IMG/VR virus record: IMGVR_UViG_3300046028_010566 | Coordinates: 1-39,484 of that record | DNA: 39,484 nt | Origin: a virus | Direction: 5' to 3' (one strand) | Shown here: piece after piece, positions 1 to 6,970 of the stretch | How the letters are laid out: each line of letters starts with the position of its first letter | How positions within the stretch are numbered: the first letter of the stretch is position 1 | Position numbers and translations under genes: made by a program | The notes under the pieces: model-generated | The model's database searches: none | Told to the model about the DNA's origin: nothing | The model's input: only the letters and a program-made list of their open reading frames with translations

Positions 1-277
1 TAGCAAGCATTGGCTCAAAATACGTTTCGATATCTATATCAGCAATATTTTCAAATGAACCCGTCTCCATTTTTTTACGATGAATAGCAGTTGCTTCTTT
101 AAGCGCTTGCTCATCAGCAGTACAATATGTTTTTGCTTCACATACTGTCCAGTTAGAGGTTGTACGAACTCCATCTGTAAAACCAGTAATGGTTCTATAT
201 TTGTTGTTTTCTATTTCAATAGTAAACTCATTTGTTTTACCATTTACTGATCTTGAATATAATGTTTTTAATTTCAT
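1..277 (-). CDS. ATP-dependent DNA ligase, N-terminal part (gene runs off the window)
   Basis: The 92 visible residues start MKLKTLYSRSVNGKTNEF and continue through NKYRTITGFTDGVRTTSNWTVCEAK to EPMLA at the window edge. This WGR-like leader with an EQALKEA helix and an EPMLA end resembles the segment that precedes the adenylation domain of ligases in several large phages. The catalytic lysine motif would lie outside the window, so enzyme identity is inferred. The start is the ATG at 277, just downstream of promoter 282-312. Ligase would join nicks during phage replication and recombination. Confidence 0.55.
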   Translation of the reverse strand, partial: MKLKTLYSRSVNGKTNEFTIEIENNKYRTITGFTDGVRTTSNWTVCEAKTYCTADEQALKEATAIHRKKMETGSFENIADIDIETYFEPMLA

Positions 278-281
278 ACTG

Positions 282-312
282 TAAATATACAAAAAAGGGC
301 CTGGTAAGCCAA
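282..312 (-). promoter_or_regulatory. Bacteroidetes-type promoter for the ligase gene
   Basis: Minus strand reads TTG, 20 bases, then TATATTTA (289-282). The TTG sits in GGCTTGGCTTACC, which is also the ascending arm of the terminator at 291-318. The ATG of the ligase gene follows within a few bases. It is one of a family of identically spaced sites in this window. Confidence 0.7.
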
Positions 313-318
313 GCCCTT
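291..318 (-). terminator. Rho-independent terminator
   Basis: Minus strand reads AAGGGCTTGG-CTTA-CCAGGCCC followed by six T. The stem is about 9 bp with one G-U pair. It closes the operon ending with the 323-643 gene and overlaps the promoter of the next gene. Confidence 0.75.
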
Positions 319-322
319 AAAT

Positions 323-643
323 TTATTTTGTTTTAAAGTATTTCTGTTTAGTTAGATATGTATAGGTATCTTTTAAATTTCTACATATTTCCTTTCCTGA
401 TTCGTCCCGTGCATTCATTTCTTTCCTACCTTTACCATCATGAATGTAGTTTTTCTCATATAAAAACCACTGCAACCAATCATATCCCTCTTCATTTAAT
501 AGTTGTTTCCATAACAGGCAAACCAATTGTTGATTGTCGTCATTAAACTCTAGTAAATCGATTTTTAAATCGTATATTGCATCTACTCGTTTGCTGTTAT
601 CAACCATTAAATCGATTATTGCTTTGAATTCTTTGAATGTCAT
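323..643 (-). CDS. Conserved phage protein of unknown function
   Basis: A 106-residue acidic protein starting MTFKEFKAIIDLMVDNSKRV, with a hydrophobic/acidic middle (DLLEFNDDNQQLVCLLWKQLL) and an aromatic stretch (GYDWLQWFLYEKNY). I recall similar small proteins in large phages but cannot give a function. It has no signal peptide or zinc motif. It follows the membrane protein gene at 647-916 after 3 bases and ends just before a strong terminator, so it is the last gene of its operon. Confidence 0.75.
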   Translation of the reverse strand: MTFKEFKAIIDLMVDNSKRVDAIYDLKIDLLEFNDDNQQLVCLLWKQLLNEEGYDWLQWFLYEKNYIHDGKGRKEMNARDESGKEICRNLKDTYTYLTKQKYFKTK

Positions 644-646
644 TAT

Positions 647-916
647 TTATCCGTTTATTTTTTGTTTTTCTACTTTTTTAACATATAATTCAGCCATTAC
701 TCTTTCAAAGTAATTAAGTTGTTCTTGAACATTTCTTCTATCAGCGTCACTTTGACTATCTATATAACTAAACCGACGATTTAAATCTTCTCTATCATCT
801 CGAAGATATTCCTCAATCTCTTTAATTTTATTCGTTTGTTTAAAAATTTTAACTAAGCTCCAAATAAATGCAGCTAATAATACTGTGGATACTACTCCTA
901 ATGTAAATTCAATCAT
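647..916 (-). CDS. Small membrane protein with one TM helix and a coiled coil
   Basis: 89 residues. Residues 3-25 (EFTLGVVSTVLLAAFIWSLVKIF) form a single N-terminal transmembrane helix. The rest is charged and helical (KIKEIEEYLRDDREDLNRR), probably a coiled coil on the cytoplasmic side. It resembles the protein at 1319-1453 (start M-[IV]-E, glycine-containing helix, then a K-rich and E-rich helix), which suggests paralogy. The function is unknown. The leader before the ATG is A-rich, and the tRNA-like RNA lies immediately upstream. Confidence 0.7.
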   Translation of the reverse strand: MIEFTLGVVSTVLLAAFIWSLVKIFKQTNKIKEIEEYLRDDREDLNRRFSYIDSQSDADRRNVQEQLNYFERVMAELYVKKVEKQKING

Positions 917-948
917 GTTTTGTTTTTTGTTTTATTTTATTTATTTTA

Positions 949-1050
949 GGTAGTAGAGAAAGGAATCGAACCTTCACCTTTATCACATTTAATAGTGATT
1001 TGCGTTTAACCTTCGATATTGATATCAATATACGTTTTCGCCACTCTACC
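949..1050 (-). tRNA. Aberrant tRNA-like RNA, possible degenerate tRNA
   Basis: Minus strand: GGTAGAG (1050-1044) pairs with CTCTACT/C near the 3' end (958-952), and a convincing T arm, GAAGG-TTCGATT-CCTTT, precedes the 3' acceptor strand, which ends ACC. A D arm GCG...GGTTAAACGC is present, but its loop carries about 23 extra bases including the palindrome ATATTGATATCAATAT. The presumed anticodon hairpin ATCAC/GTGAT closes an 8-base loop (TATTAAAT) instead of 7, so the anticodon cannot be read with confidence (TAA or ATT are options). It may be a pseudo-tRNA or part of the longer RNA described in the findings. Confidence 0.45.
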
Positions 1051-1106
1051 ATTTACAACCTTTACTAGGAACTTTCTAATGTGTGTCTACCAATTCCACC
1101 ACCTAA
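1051..1106 (-). other. tRNA-Leu 5'-half-like segment
   Basis: Minus strand contains GGTGGAATTGGTAGACAC (1100-1083), the characteristic D-arm sequence of bacterial tRNA-Leu, followed by a weak ATTAG/CTAGT hairpin whose loop lacks the U33 of an anticodon loop. No T arm follows before the next tRNA-like segment starts. TTAGGTGGTGG (1106-1096) can pair over 11 positions (two G-U) with CTACTACCTAA at 956-946, beyond the downstream tRNA-like segment. The two segments may therefore be one RNA. Confidence 0.35.
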
Positions 1107-1111
1107 TTATT

Positions 1112-1142
1112 TAAATATATGTTACTTTGTTTTAAAAGTCAC
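1112..1142 (-). promoter_or_regulatory. Probable promoter of the tRNA-like RNA (weak -33)
   Basis: TATATTTA at 1119-1112 on the minus strand is preceded by 20 bases and GTG in place of TTG. It matches the fixed-spacing promoter family with one mismatch in the -33 core. The RNA start would fall close to the TTAGGTGG segment at 1106. Confidence 0.4.
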
Positions 1143-1145
1143 GTT

Positions 1146-1322
1146 TTATTCTACAGGTACTGTTTCTATTGTTGTTGGTAAAGGTAACCCATATCTTTGA
1201 ACTAGCATTTTATAATATTTATCATTTTTATAACATTCTATCCAAGTCCCATTTTTTACACCATTTGTGGTGAGTGGTATTACAATTTTTTTTCTGAATA
1301 AATTTAATAATCTTTCAATCAT
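1146..1322 (-). CDS. Small protein of unknown function
   Basis: 58 residues, start MIERLLNLFRKKIVIPLTTN, end TTIETVPVE. Its ATG overlaps the TGA of the upstream gene as ATGA (1322-1319), typical of translational coupling within this operon. The middle, GVKNGTWIECYKNDKYYKML, is basic and aromatic. No family is recognised. Confidence 0.6.
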   Translation of the reverse strand: MIERLLNLFRKKIVIPLTTNGVKNGTWIECYKNDKYYKMLVQRYGLPLPTTIETVPVE

Positions 1323-1453
1323 AACTTGTGTTGTTTTTTTAATAACTCTAATTCTTCTTCTTTTAGATTGTTTACTCTTTTGAGTTGTGTAATAATGTCC
1401 ATCAATGCAGCGACAATAAGTACTCCTACTATTCCTATAACTACTTCTACCAT
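1319..1453 (-). CDS. Small single-TM protein
   Basis: 44 residues: VEVVIGIVGVLIVAALMDII forms a transmembrane helix, followed by a charged helix (LKEEELELLKKQHKL). Its stop overlaps the next start as ATGA. The arrangement matches the 647-916 protein, so the two may be paralogues. Small proteins of this form in phages are sometimes spanin-like or inner-membrane regulators, but nothing here fixes the role. Confidence 0.6.
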   Translation of the reverse strand: MVEVVIGIVGVLIVAALMDIITQLKRVNNLKEEELELLKKQHKL

Positions 1454-1455
1454 TT

Positions 1456-1671
1456 TTATTTACTTTTAATTGTTTTAATAACTGATTCTAATAATATATT
1501 TTTATTTTTTATATCTCTCATTTCTCTCATCAACTCAAAATGATCATCTTTTAGATGTTTATATTCCTTCATTGCTTGTTCAGCTCGTTTTTTATGATCT
1601 GAATTTAAAACAAATAATTGAGCCGAGTATATAATAAGACCAATTGTAATCAATGCTAAAGTTAAGTTCAT
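1456..1671 (-). CDS. Small membrane protein with TM helix and coiled coil
   Basis: 71 residues. Residues 2-24 (NLTLALITIGLIIYSAQLFVLN) span the membrane once. The remainder (KRAEQAMKEYKHLKDDHFELM) is a likely coiled coil. It is third in a run of small single-TM proteins in this operon. No signal-peptide cleavage site or lipobox is visible. The function is unknown. Confidence 0.65.
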   Translation of the reverse strand: MNLTLALITIGLIIYSAQLFVLNSDHKKRAEQAMKEYKHLKDDHFELMREMRDIKNKNILLESVIKTIKSK

Positions 1672-1683
1672 GGTGAGGTAGGT

Positions 1684-1764
1684 TTAAATGTGTGATAATA
1701 TATTATTTATTACTTTACTAACTCTTTTGATATGAATCAATTGCTGTTTTGACCTTTTTTCCAT
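1684..1764 (-). CDS. Possible 26-residue leader peptide or microprotein
   Basis: A short ORF, MEKRSKQQLIHIKRVSKVINN..., starts 4 bases downstream of the TATATTTA of promoter 1769-1799 and ends 12 bases before the next gene. It is basic and amphipathic. The very short 5' leader makes translation uncertain, so it may simply be the 5' untranslated region of the membrane-protein operon. Confidence 0.3.
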   Translation of the reverse strand: MEKRSKQQLIHIKRVSKVINNILSHI

Positions 1765-1768
1765 GATT

Positions 1769-1799
1769 TAAATATACAAATAAGAGTTAGATAATCCAA
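1769..1799 (-). promoter_or_regulatory. Bacteroidetes-type promoter of the small membrane-protein operon
   Basis: TTGGATTATC, then TATATTTA at 1776-1769, with exactly 20 bases between TTG and the -7 box. It directs transcription of the genes from 1764 down to 1146. Confidence 0.7.
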
Positions 1800-1801
1800 A
1801 T

Positions 1802-1829
1802 AAAAAAGGCAAGCCTTTCAGCCTGCCTT
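1802..1829 (-). terminator. Rho-independent terminator after the HTH gene
   Basis: Minus strand AAGGCAGGC-TGAAAG-GCTTGCCTT followed by a run of T: a 9-bp stem with one G-U pair. It lies 18 bases beyond the stop of the HTH gene at 1848-2072. Confidence 0.8.
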
Positions 1830-1847
1830 ATAGTTTAATCTATTTAA

Positions 1848-2072
1848 TTAAGCTGTTTCTTTAACTCGTCTACGAGAAATCGAATACATTGCTTCTGATA
1901 ACTCAATATTCACACTTCTACGACCAGCAGTCACATTTGAAATATGTGATGTTGATAACCCAGTCATTTCTGATAAGCGTGTGACATCTCCATTACGCTT
2001 GCGAGCATTGTAAAAACTTAATACTGCAGTACGGTTCATTTTGCGTTTTAATTGTTTTGATTTTGTTTTCAT
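1848..2072 (-). CDS. Small helix-turn-helix DNA-binding protein
   Basis: 74 residues. Residues 29-60 (NGDVTRLSEMTGLSTSHISNVTAGRRSVN) fit a Cro/CI-type helix-turn-helix: the second helix begins at the STSHISN segment, and the N-terminus is very basic. It probably binds phage or host DNA as a transcription regulator. The gene stands alone, with its own promoter (2111-2141) and a strong terminator (1802-1829), as expected for an independently controlled regulator. The target is unknown. Confidence 0.7.
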   Translation of the reverse strand: MKTKSKQLKRKMNRTAVLSFYNARKRNGDVTRLSEMTGLSTSHISNVTAGRRSVNIELSEAMYSISRRRVKETA

Positions 2073-2110
2073 TTTGTTTTTGTTTTTAATTTATAACTTA
2101 TTTAACGTCA

Positions 2111-2141
2111 TAAATATAAGAATAAAAACTCAGGAATCCAA
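2111..2141 (-). promoter_or_regulatory. Bacteroidetes-type promoter of the HTH gene
   Basis: TTGGATTCCT with TATATTTA at 2118-2111 and a 20-base spacer. The -33 region abuts the stop codon of the fibre gene (2145-2143). Confidence 0.7.
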
Positions 2142-2144
2142 GTT
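2124..2144 (-). terminator. Weak terminator of the fibre gene
   Basis: Minus strand AACTTGG-ATTC-CTGAGTT followed by five T: about 7 bp including two G-U pairs. It starts inside the stop codon of the fibre gene and coincides with the promoter of the HTH gene. Confidence 0.45.
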
Positions 2145-5100
2145 ACTTTACTAAATAAGTAGCAATTTCTGGACTTATATCTTTTAACTTAATCCAAGTA
2201 CTAGGTATTTGTTGATTTTTAAGGACTTTGATTTGGCCTAATAAACCAACTACATTCCATTCAGGACGTTGTGCTCTAGGAATATAAATAAGTTCTGGGT
2301 TGAAGTTAGGACTAAGTACATTACCCATCATAATTTCAGTTTTATATTTACGGGGTCCATTTATATATTGTGGTTGAATTATAGAACCAGAAACATAATC
2401 ATGATTTAGTATTTGTTCGTATCCATCAGGTACTTGGTATTCAATTTCTTGTGTTAATTTAATTCCCCAAATATCTTTTTGATATTTACCTATCCATTCA
2501 TCACCTGTTCCTTCATCACTATTTCCTAATATACTTGGTTTTGCTGATATAACACCTATTGCGTTTGAAGCAGTAACACAAACTTTAATTTTTCCATCTT
2601 CTAATTCAACTACTGTTCCATAAGGAATAGCTGTTCCATCTACTGATTCAAAGTATTCAGCGTAATCGGCGCCTCCATTAGTAAATGTAGTGCCTGAAAA
2701 ACATTCTCCTGTTGAAGCTACTCTAAATGCATTTGATCTAGAACCATTACTTGTTCCATTTCCAACTAAAAAATAAGCACTTGAAAGAGAAGCAAAATCA
2801 TTCCATCTTCCAACAACTGTTTGATATGACTCATAAGTAGATGTACCGTATCCTTCAGCGTGTGAATAAGAACCTGAGGATATTGTATTAACTCCTTCAG
2901 CGTGTGAACCATCACCTATTGCTTGAGTATTAACTCCTTCAGCATGTGAATAAGAACCTATTGCTTGTGTACTACTTCCTTCAGCATGTGAATAAGAACC
3001 TGAGGATATTGTACTAATTCCTTCTGCGTGTGAAAAATTACCTACGGCTTGAGTAGTATATCCTTCAGCATGTGAATGAGAACCTGAGGCTGTAGTAGTA
3101 TATCCCTCAGCATGTGAAAAATTACCTACGGCTTGAGTACTTTCACCTTCAGCATGTGAATAAGCACCTGAGGCTGTAGTATTATATCCTTCAGCATGTG
3201 AAAAATCTCCTATTGCTTGTGTAGTATATCCTTCAGCGTGTGAATAAGAACCTGAGGATGTTGTAGAAATTCCTTCTGCGTGTGAACCTTGTCCTATTGC
3301 TTGTGTATAAAGCCCTTCAGCATGTGAAGCAACACCTATTGCTTGAGTAATACTACCTTCTGCATGTGATGCCTCACCTATTGCTTGTGTACTACTTCCT
3401 TCAGCGTGTGAATAATCTCCAATTGCTTGTGTATCAAGTCCTTCAGCGTGTGAAGCAGAACCTGAAGATATTGTATCAAGTCCTTCAGCGTGTGAAGCAG
3501 AACCTGAAGATATTGTATCAATTCCTTCAGCGTGTGAACTATCACCTATTGCTTGAGTACTATCACCTTCTGCATGTGAATTATCACCATAGGCTATAGT
3601 ATAATACCCTTCGGAATGGGATGAAAGCCCAATTGCTTGAGTACTATCACCTTCTGCATGTGCTCCTACTCCTGATGATACTGTATTGTTTCCTTCTGCA
3701 TGTGAATTTAATCCAAATGATACAGACCCAGAACCTTCAGCATGTGAATTATTACCTTGTGCTATTGTTAATGTTCCTTCAGCATGTGAACTTATTCCTA
3801 ATGATGTTGTTCCATTTCCCTCAGCATGTGAACTTATTCCTAATGATGTTGTTCCATTTCCCTCAGCATGGGAATAATCACCTGATGCTGTTGTAAAATA
3901 TCCTTCAGCGTGAGATGTCTCTCCAATCGCTTGAGTATTATATCCTTCTGCATGTGAATAATCACCTGATGCTGTTGTAAAATATCCTTCAGCGTGTGAG
4001 GTCTCACCTATTGCTTGTGTATTACTACCTTCAGCATGGGAATAAGAACCTGAGGATATTGTACTAATTCCTTCAGCATGTGAAATATCACCTATTGCTT
4101 GTGTAATATATCCTTCAGCGTGTGAATAAAGTCCTAATGCTTGAGTAATATATCCCTCAGCATGTGAAGCAACACCTATTGCTTGTGTATTACTACCTTC
4201 AGCATGGGAATAAGAACCTGAGGATGTTGTAGAAATTCCTTCTGCGTGTGAACCTTGTCCTATTGCTTGTGTATCAAGTCCTTCAGCATGTGAAACAAAA
4301 CCTATTGCTTGTGTATCAAGTCCTTCAGCGTGTGAAGCAGAACCTGAAGATATTGTATCAAGTCCTTCAGCGTGAGATGTCTCTCCAATCGCTTGAGTAT
4401 TATATCCTTCTGCATGTGAATTTAATCCAAATGATATAGATCCAGAACCTTCAGCGTGTGAAAAATCACCAGATGCAGTTGTATAACTACCTTCAGCATG
4501 TGAAAATTCTCCATCAGCTAATGTATTATATCCTTCAGCATGGGCTCCTTCTTTATTTGCTACTGTTAATTCTCCTTCAGCGTGTGAATAATTACCTACT
4601 GCTTGAGTATCATATCCTTCAGCATGCGAATAATCTCCAATTGCTTGTAAAATGTTTGTTGGCCCTCCAGACCCACCTTCAGCATGTGAATAAGAACCTA
4701 TTGCTTGTGTATTATTTCCTTCGGCATGTGAAAAATTACCTACGGCTTGAGTAGTAAATCCTTCAGCATGTGAAAAAGCACCTATTGCTTGTGTACTACT
4801 TCCTTCAGCGTGTGAATAAGAACCTGACGCTATATTTAAACGTCCTTCAGCGTGTGAAAAAGCACCTATTGCTTGTGTATTATTTCCTTCAGCATGTGAA
4901 CCTTGTCCTATTGCTTGTGTACTATTTCCTTCAGCATGTGAATAAGAACCTGAGGATATTGTAAAATATCCTTCAGCGTGTGAAGCATCACCTATTGCTT
5001 GAGTACTATCACCTTCTGCATGTGAATAAGTATTAGCAGCATTAGTATTATTACCCTCGGCATGAGAATGTAATCCTGTTGCCGTATTACCTGCTGATCC

Positions 5101-5268
5101 ATTTTTCAATGTCCCTTCTAACGTTAAACTACCACTTATACTAATATCATAATCATCAGCTGCTGTAAATGCATCTACTGACTGAGATACGTGCCATGAT
5201 TCAATAATATAATTTTGTGCGATTTCATCAGTTCCTGCACTGAATATGTTCTGTAATACTTTTACCAT
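2143..5268 (-). CDS. Giant tail fibre: YadA-head-like SHAEG repeats plus Peptidase_G2-type chaperone domain
   Basis: 1041 residues. Residues 1-65 look like an attachment segment. About 53 repeats of a 14-residue unit (S-H-A-E-G plus nine, typically xxTQAIGxx or xxTxSSGSY) fill residues 66-805, matching the left-handed parallel beta-roll of YadA/Hep_Hag heads. After a linker, GGADYAEYF near residue 866 starts a domain with GVISAKPSILGN and YIPRAQRPEWNVVGLLGQ, motifs of Peptidase_G2, the self-cleaving intramolecular chaperone of Bacillus phage neck appendages. I infer a trimeric host-binding fibre whose C-terminus guides folding and may then be cut off. Near-identical DNA repeats make the length unstable. 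No fixed-spacing promoter precedes it. Confidence 0.85.
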   Translation of the reverse strand: MVKVLQNIFSAGTDEIAQNYIIESWHVSQSVDAFTAADDYDISISGSLTLEGTLKNGSAGNTATGLHSHAEGNNTNAANTYSHAEGDSTQAIGDASHAEGYFTISSGSYSHAEGNSTQAIGQGSHAEGNNTQAIGAFSHAEGRLNIASGSYSHAEGSSTQAIGAFSHAEGFTTQAVGNFSHAEGNNTQAIGSYSHAEGGSGGPTNILQAIGDYSHAEGYDTQAVGNYSHAEGELTVANKEGAHAEGYNTLADGEFSHAEGSYTTASGDFSHAEGSGSISFGLNSHAEGYNTQAIGETSHAEGLDTISSGSASHAEGLDTQAIGFVSHAEGLDTQAIGQGSHAEGISTTSSGSYSHAEGSNTQAIGVASHAEGYITQALGLYSHAEGYITQAIGDISHAEGISTISSGSYSHAEGSNTQAIGETSHAEGYFTTASGDYSHAEGYNTQAIGETSHAEGYFTTASGDYSHAEGNGTTSLGISSHAEGNGTTSLGISSHAEGTLTIAQGNNSHAEGSGSVSFGLNSHAEGNNTVSSGVGAHAEGDSTQAIGLSSHSEGYYTIAYGDNSHAEGDSTQAIGDSSHAEGIDTISSGSASHAEGLDTISSGSASHAEGLDTQAIGDYSHAEGSSTQAIGEASHAEGSITQAIGVASHAEGLYTQAIGQGSHAEGISTTSSGSYSHAEGYTTQAIGDFSHAEGYNTTASGAYSHAEGESTQAVGNFSHAEGYTTTASGSHSHAEGYTTQAVGNFSHAEGISTISSGSYSHAEGSSTQAIGSYSHAEGVNTQAIGDGSHAEGVNTISSGSYSHAEGYGTSTYESYQTVVGRWNDFASLSSAYFLVGNGTSNGSRSNAFRVASTGECFSGTTFTNGGADYAEYFESVDGTAIPYGTVVELEDGKIKVCVTASNAIGVISAKPSILGNSDEGTGDEWIGKYQKDIWGIKLTQEIEYQVPDGYEQILNHDYVSGSIIQPQYINGPRKYKTEIMMGNVLSPNFNPELIYIPRAQRPEWNVVGLLGQIKVLKNQQIPSTWIKLKDISPEIATYLVK
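2853..5072 (-). repeat. 42-bp coding tandem repeat array (SHAEG units)
   Basis: About 53 imperfect units of 42 bp, each encoding one 14-residue SHAEG repeat. A few units depart from the pattern: one is lengthened (with GSGGPTN), some carry AHAEG or SHSEG. Several neighbouring units are identical or nearly so (for example NGTTSLGIS twice, YFTTASGDY-YNTQAIGET duplicated), indicating recent duplication inside the gene. The shadow ORFs on the other strand here come from this periodicity. Confidence 0.9.
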
Positions 5269-5313
5269 TTATAAATTTTATTATAAATATTGCAAAAAGT
5301 TGAAAATATTCTA

Positions 5314-5892
5314 TTAATCTTGGAATATTTCTTTAAGATTTTGTACTTCGATTATATGTTTTAATTTACTGATGTATGTTGTATCTTCAGCATACCTTTC
5401 ATCTAATTTAGTAAAGTATTCAACTTCATTAGCTACATTACACATCATTGCACTCTGATACATTCCATAATCATGCACACAGTCAATCCAGTCTCTATAA
5501 TATGCATGTCCATTTTTTTCACCTAAAGCAGTAGTAATACGTTGTCGAGGCAATTTCATTCCAAATAAATTAAAATTCTGCCTAAACATTTTTGATTTAA
5601 AATCACCTGACTCTAATTTAGCTTGAGCTAAAACAATGTGTGGATATTTGATATGGCAATCTTTAAGTAAACGAATTAATGCCTCTTCACTAAATCGTTC
5701 TCCATGTATCAACATTGTATCAGTTACTTCGGTGGTATGGTTTATCTTATTAATGATATATTTATTGGTACCTGTAAACCAACCTAACATGAATAATAAC
5801 CCTAATGTTAATAAAATACCAACATATATTTTTTTCTTTGGTCTTTCTAATCCGAGTGTTTCTTTATTATATATAAATATTTTCTTTTTCAT
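5314..5892 (-). CDS. Membrane-anchored glucosaminidase-like peptidoglycan hydrolase
   Basis: 192 residues. A cytoplasmic basic start is followed by one TM helix at about 22-40 (YVGILLTLGLLFMLGWF). The C-terminal domain has PHIVLAQAKLESGDFKS, with the catalytic-type Glu, then FNLFGMK and YRDWIDCVHDYGMYQS, as in the FlgJ/LytG glucosaminidase family (GH73). It would cleave the glycan strand of peptidoglycan. Its place between the fibre gene and the ClpP-like gene, and its membrane anchor, leave open whether it is a virion lysin or part of lysis. It has its own promoter at 5897-5927. Confidence 0.75.
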   Translation of the reverse strand: MKKKIFIYNKETLGLERPKKKIYVGILLTLGLLFMLGWFTGTNKYIINKINHTTEVTDTMLIHGERFSEEALIRLLKDCHIKYPHIVLAQAKLESGDFKSKMFRQNFNLFGMKLPRQRITTALGEKNGHAYYRDWIDCVHDYGMYQSAMMCNVANEVEYFTKLDERYAEDTTYISKLKHIIEVQNLKEIFQD

Positions 5893-5896
5893 ATTT

Positions 5897-5927
5897 TAAA
5901 TATATATTATTTTACATTATAAGCCTA
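5897..5927 (-). promoter_or_regulatory. Bacteroidetes-type promoter of the glucosaminidase gene
   Basis: TAGGCTTATA and TATATTTA (5904-5897), 20 bases apart. TAG replaces TTG and is at the same time the stop codon of the ClpP-like gene. Confidence 0.55.
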
Positions 5928-6650
5928 GTCTTTTATTTTAAATATTTCATCTGCAAATCCTAGAGCTACTGTTTCCTCTGCATTTAAGATAGTATCAAAA
6001 TTTAACATCTCTTTTAGCACAATTCTAACTTCTTCTCTTTTCTTTACAGCTATTTTACTAAATAAATAATTTTTAGGTGGTGGTACTGGATACCCTAATG
6101 CACTTTGTTTAGTCATAATATCGCTTAGGTGTTTTGCTAAGTAACCGTGTCCTTCTTTTTCTTCTCTTTCTAACATAACATCTAAGTAAGTATTTTCCAT
6201 TTCATAACTTAAACGTTTTCCTTCATCAGCCCATTTCTCTACTATTTTTAAATGATCATTTCTACCATCATATCCATAATGAATCATAAATTTAGAGTTA
6301 GGCATCATAATACGAACATCTGCTGCTTGTAAAATTACACTACCCATACTCATAGCATGTCCATACACTTTAATTGTGCAATGACAAGAAGAATATTTAA
6401 TAGCATCATATATGGCTAATCCATGAAAATAATCTCCACCAGGATTATTCATAATAATAATTATTGGATTTTTGTTTTTATGTTCTAGGACATGCATTCC
6501 TTTAATGAAATACTCTGCCATGAAGTTATCTACTCCTGATTCATAATCATCTGAAGTAGATTTAATTGAACCCATAAATAAAGTTCTATTATCAACATCT
6601 AAGTTGTTTTCAAACCATCTATCAATATTTTCTCTAATTAAATTTGCCAT
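5925..6650 (-). CDS. ClpP-like serine protease (S14)
   Basis: 241 residues. The sequence follows the ClpP fold: IIIIMNNPGGD, then GHAMSMGSVILQAAD with the nucleophile Ser, then MPNSKFMIHYGYDG with the catalytic His, then FDTILNAEETVALGFADEI with the likely Asp just before the NAEE helix. It is longer than bacterial ClpP (about 200), with an insert around YSYEMENTYLDVMLEREEK-like residues. ClpP folds serve in phages either as head-maturation proteases or as host-type proteases. No Clp ATPase is in the window. It lies close to fibre and cell-wall genes, so a late role is possible. Confidence 0.8.
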   Translation of the reverse strand: MANLIRENIDRWFENNLDVDNRTLFMGSIKSTSDDYESGVDNFMAEYFIKGMHVLEHKNKNPIIIIMNNPGGDYFHGLAIYDAIKYSSCHCTIKVYGHAMSMGSVILQAADVRIMMPNSKFMIHYGYDGRNDHLKIVEKWADEGKRLSYEMENTYLDVMLEREEKEGHGYLAKHLSDIMTKQSALGYPVPPPKNYLFSKIAVKKREEVRIVLKEMLNFDTILNAEETVALGFADEIFKIKD

Positions 6651-6651
6651 T

Positions 6652-6969
6652 TTATTGTTCTATACAATTTACACACTCCCAAGAACTACCTACTGTGTTA
6701 CATGCTTGATCATAACAAAATGCTTGATCTACTTTTTCATGTCCATATTTTGCTTCTAGTTCATTTATATTGTCTGTCCATATTTCACCAGGGTGTGCTT
6801 CTGAAGTGTATTCATCTAATATTTGTTCGTATTCTTCTATCTTAGGACCTTCATATATTGCTCTAAATGTTTTGCCTAATTTTCTACTTTCATAAGTTGA
6901 ACCACTAGGAAATTCAGATAGTTCAGATACTGGTTTAAAGCAGCGGTCGCATGTGTTTTCTTTTTCCAT
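6652..6969 (-). CDS. Small putative zinc-binding protein
   Basis: 105 residues with an N-terminal CDRCFKPV pair and C-terminal cysteines in CYDQACNT and WECVNC, enough to bind one or two zinc ions. The middle is acidic and helical. It sits one base from its neighbour in the operon reading 8.2 to 5.9 kb. No family is recognised. Confidence 0.6.
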   Translation of the reverse strand: MEKENTCDRCFKPVSELSEFPSGSTYESRKLGKTFRAIYEGPKIEEYEQILDEYTSEAHPGEIWTDNINELEAKYGHEKVDQAFCYDQACNTVGSSWECVNCIEQ

Positions 6970-6970
6970 T

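Noticed and set aside
946-1106. A tmRNA gene
   Set aside because: The 5' end lacks the tmRNA consensus and no tag-peptide reading frame is visible.
3366-4964. Plus-strand ORFs across the fibre repeats
   Set aside because: They are leucine- and histidine-rich reverse-frame images of the repeats, with no independent start context.
2853-5072. CRISPR-like periodic repeats in the fibre region
   Set aside because: The 42-bp period is a continuous in-frame protein repeat with no non-repeated spacers of constant length.
5266-5275. TATAAATG before the fibre gene as a late promoter
   Set aside because: The sequence contains the start codon itself, leaving no room for a transcript leader.
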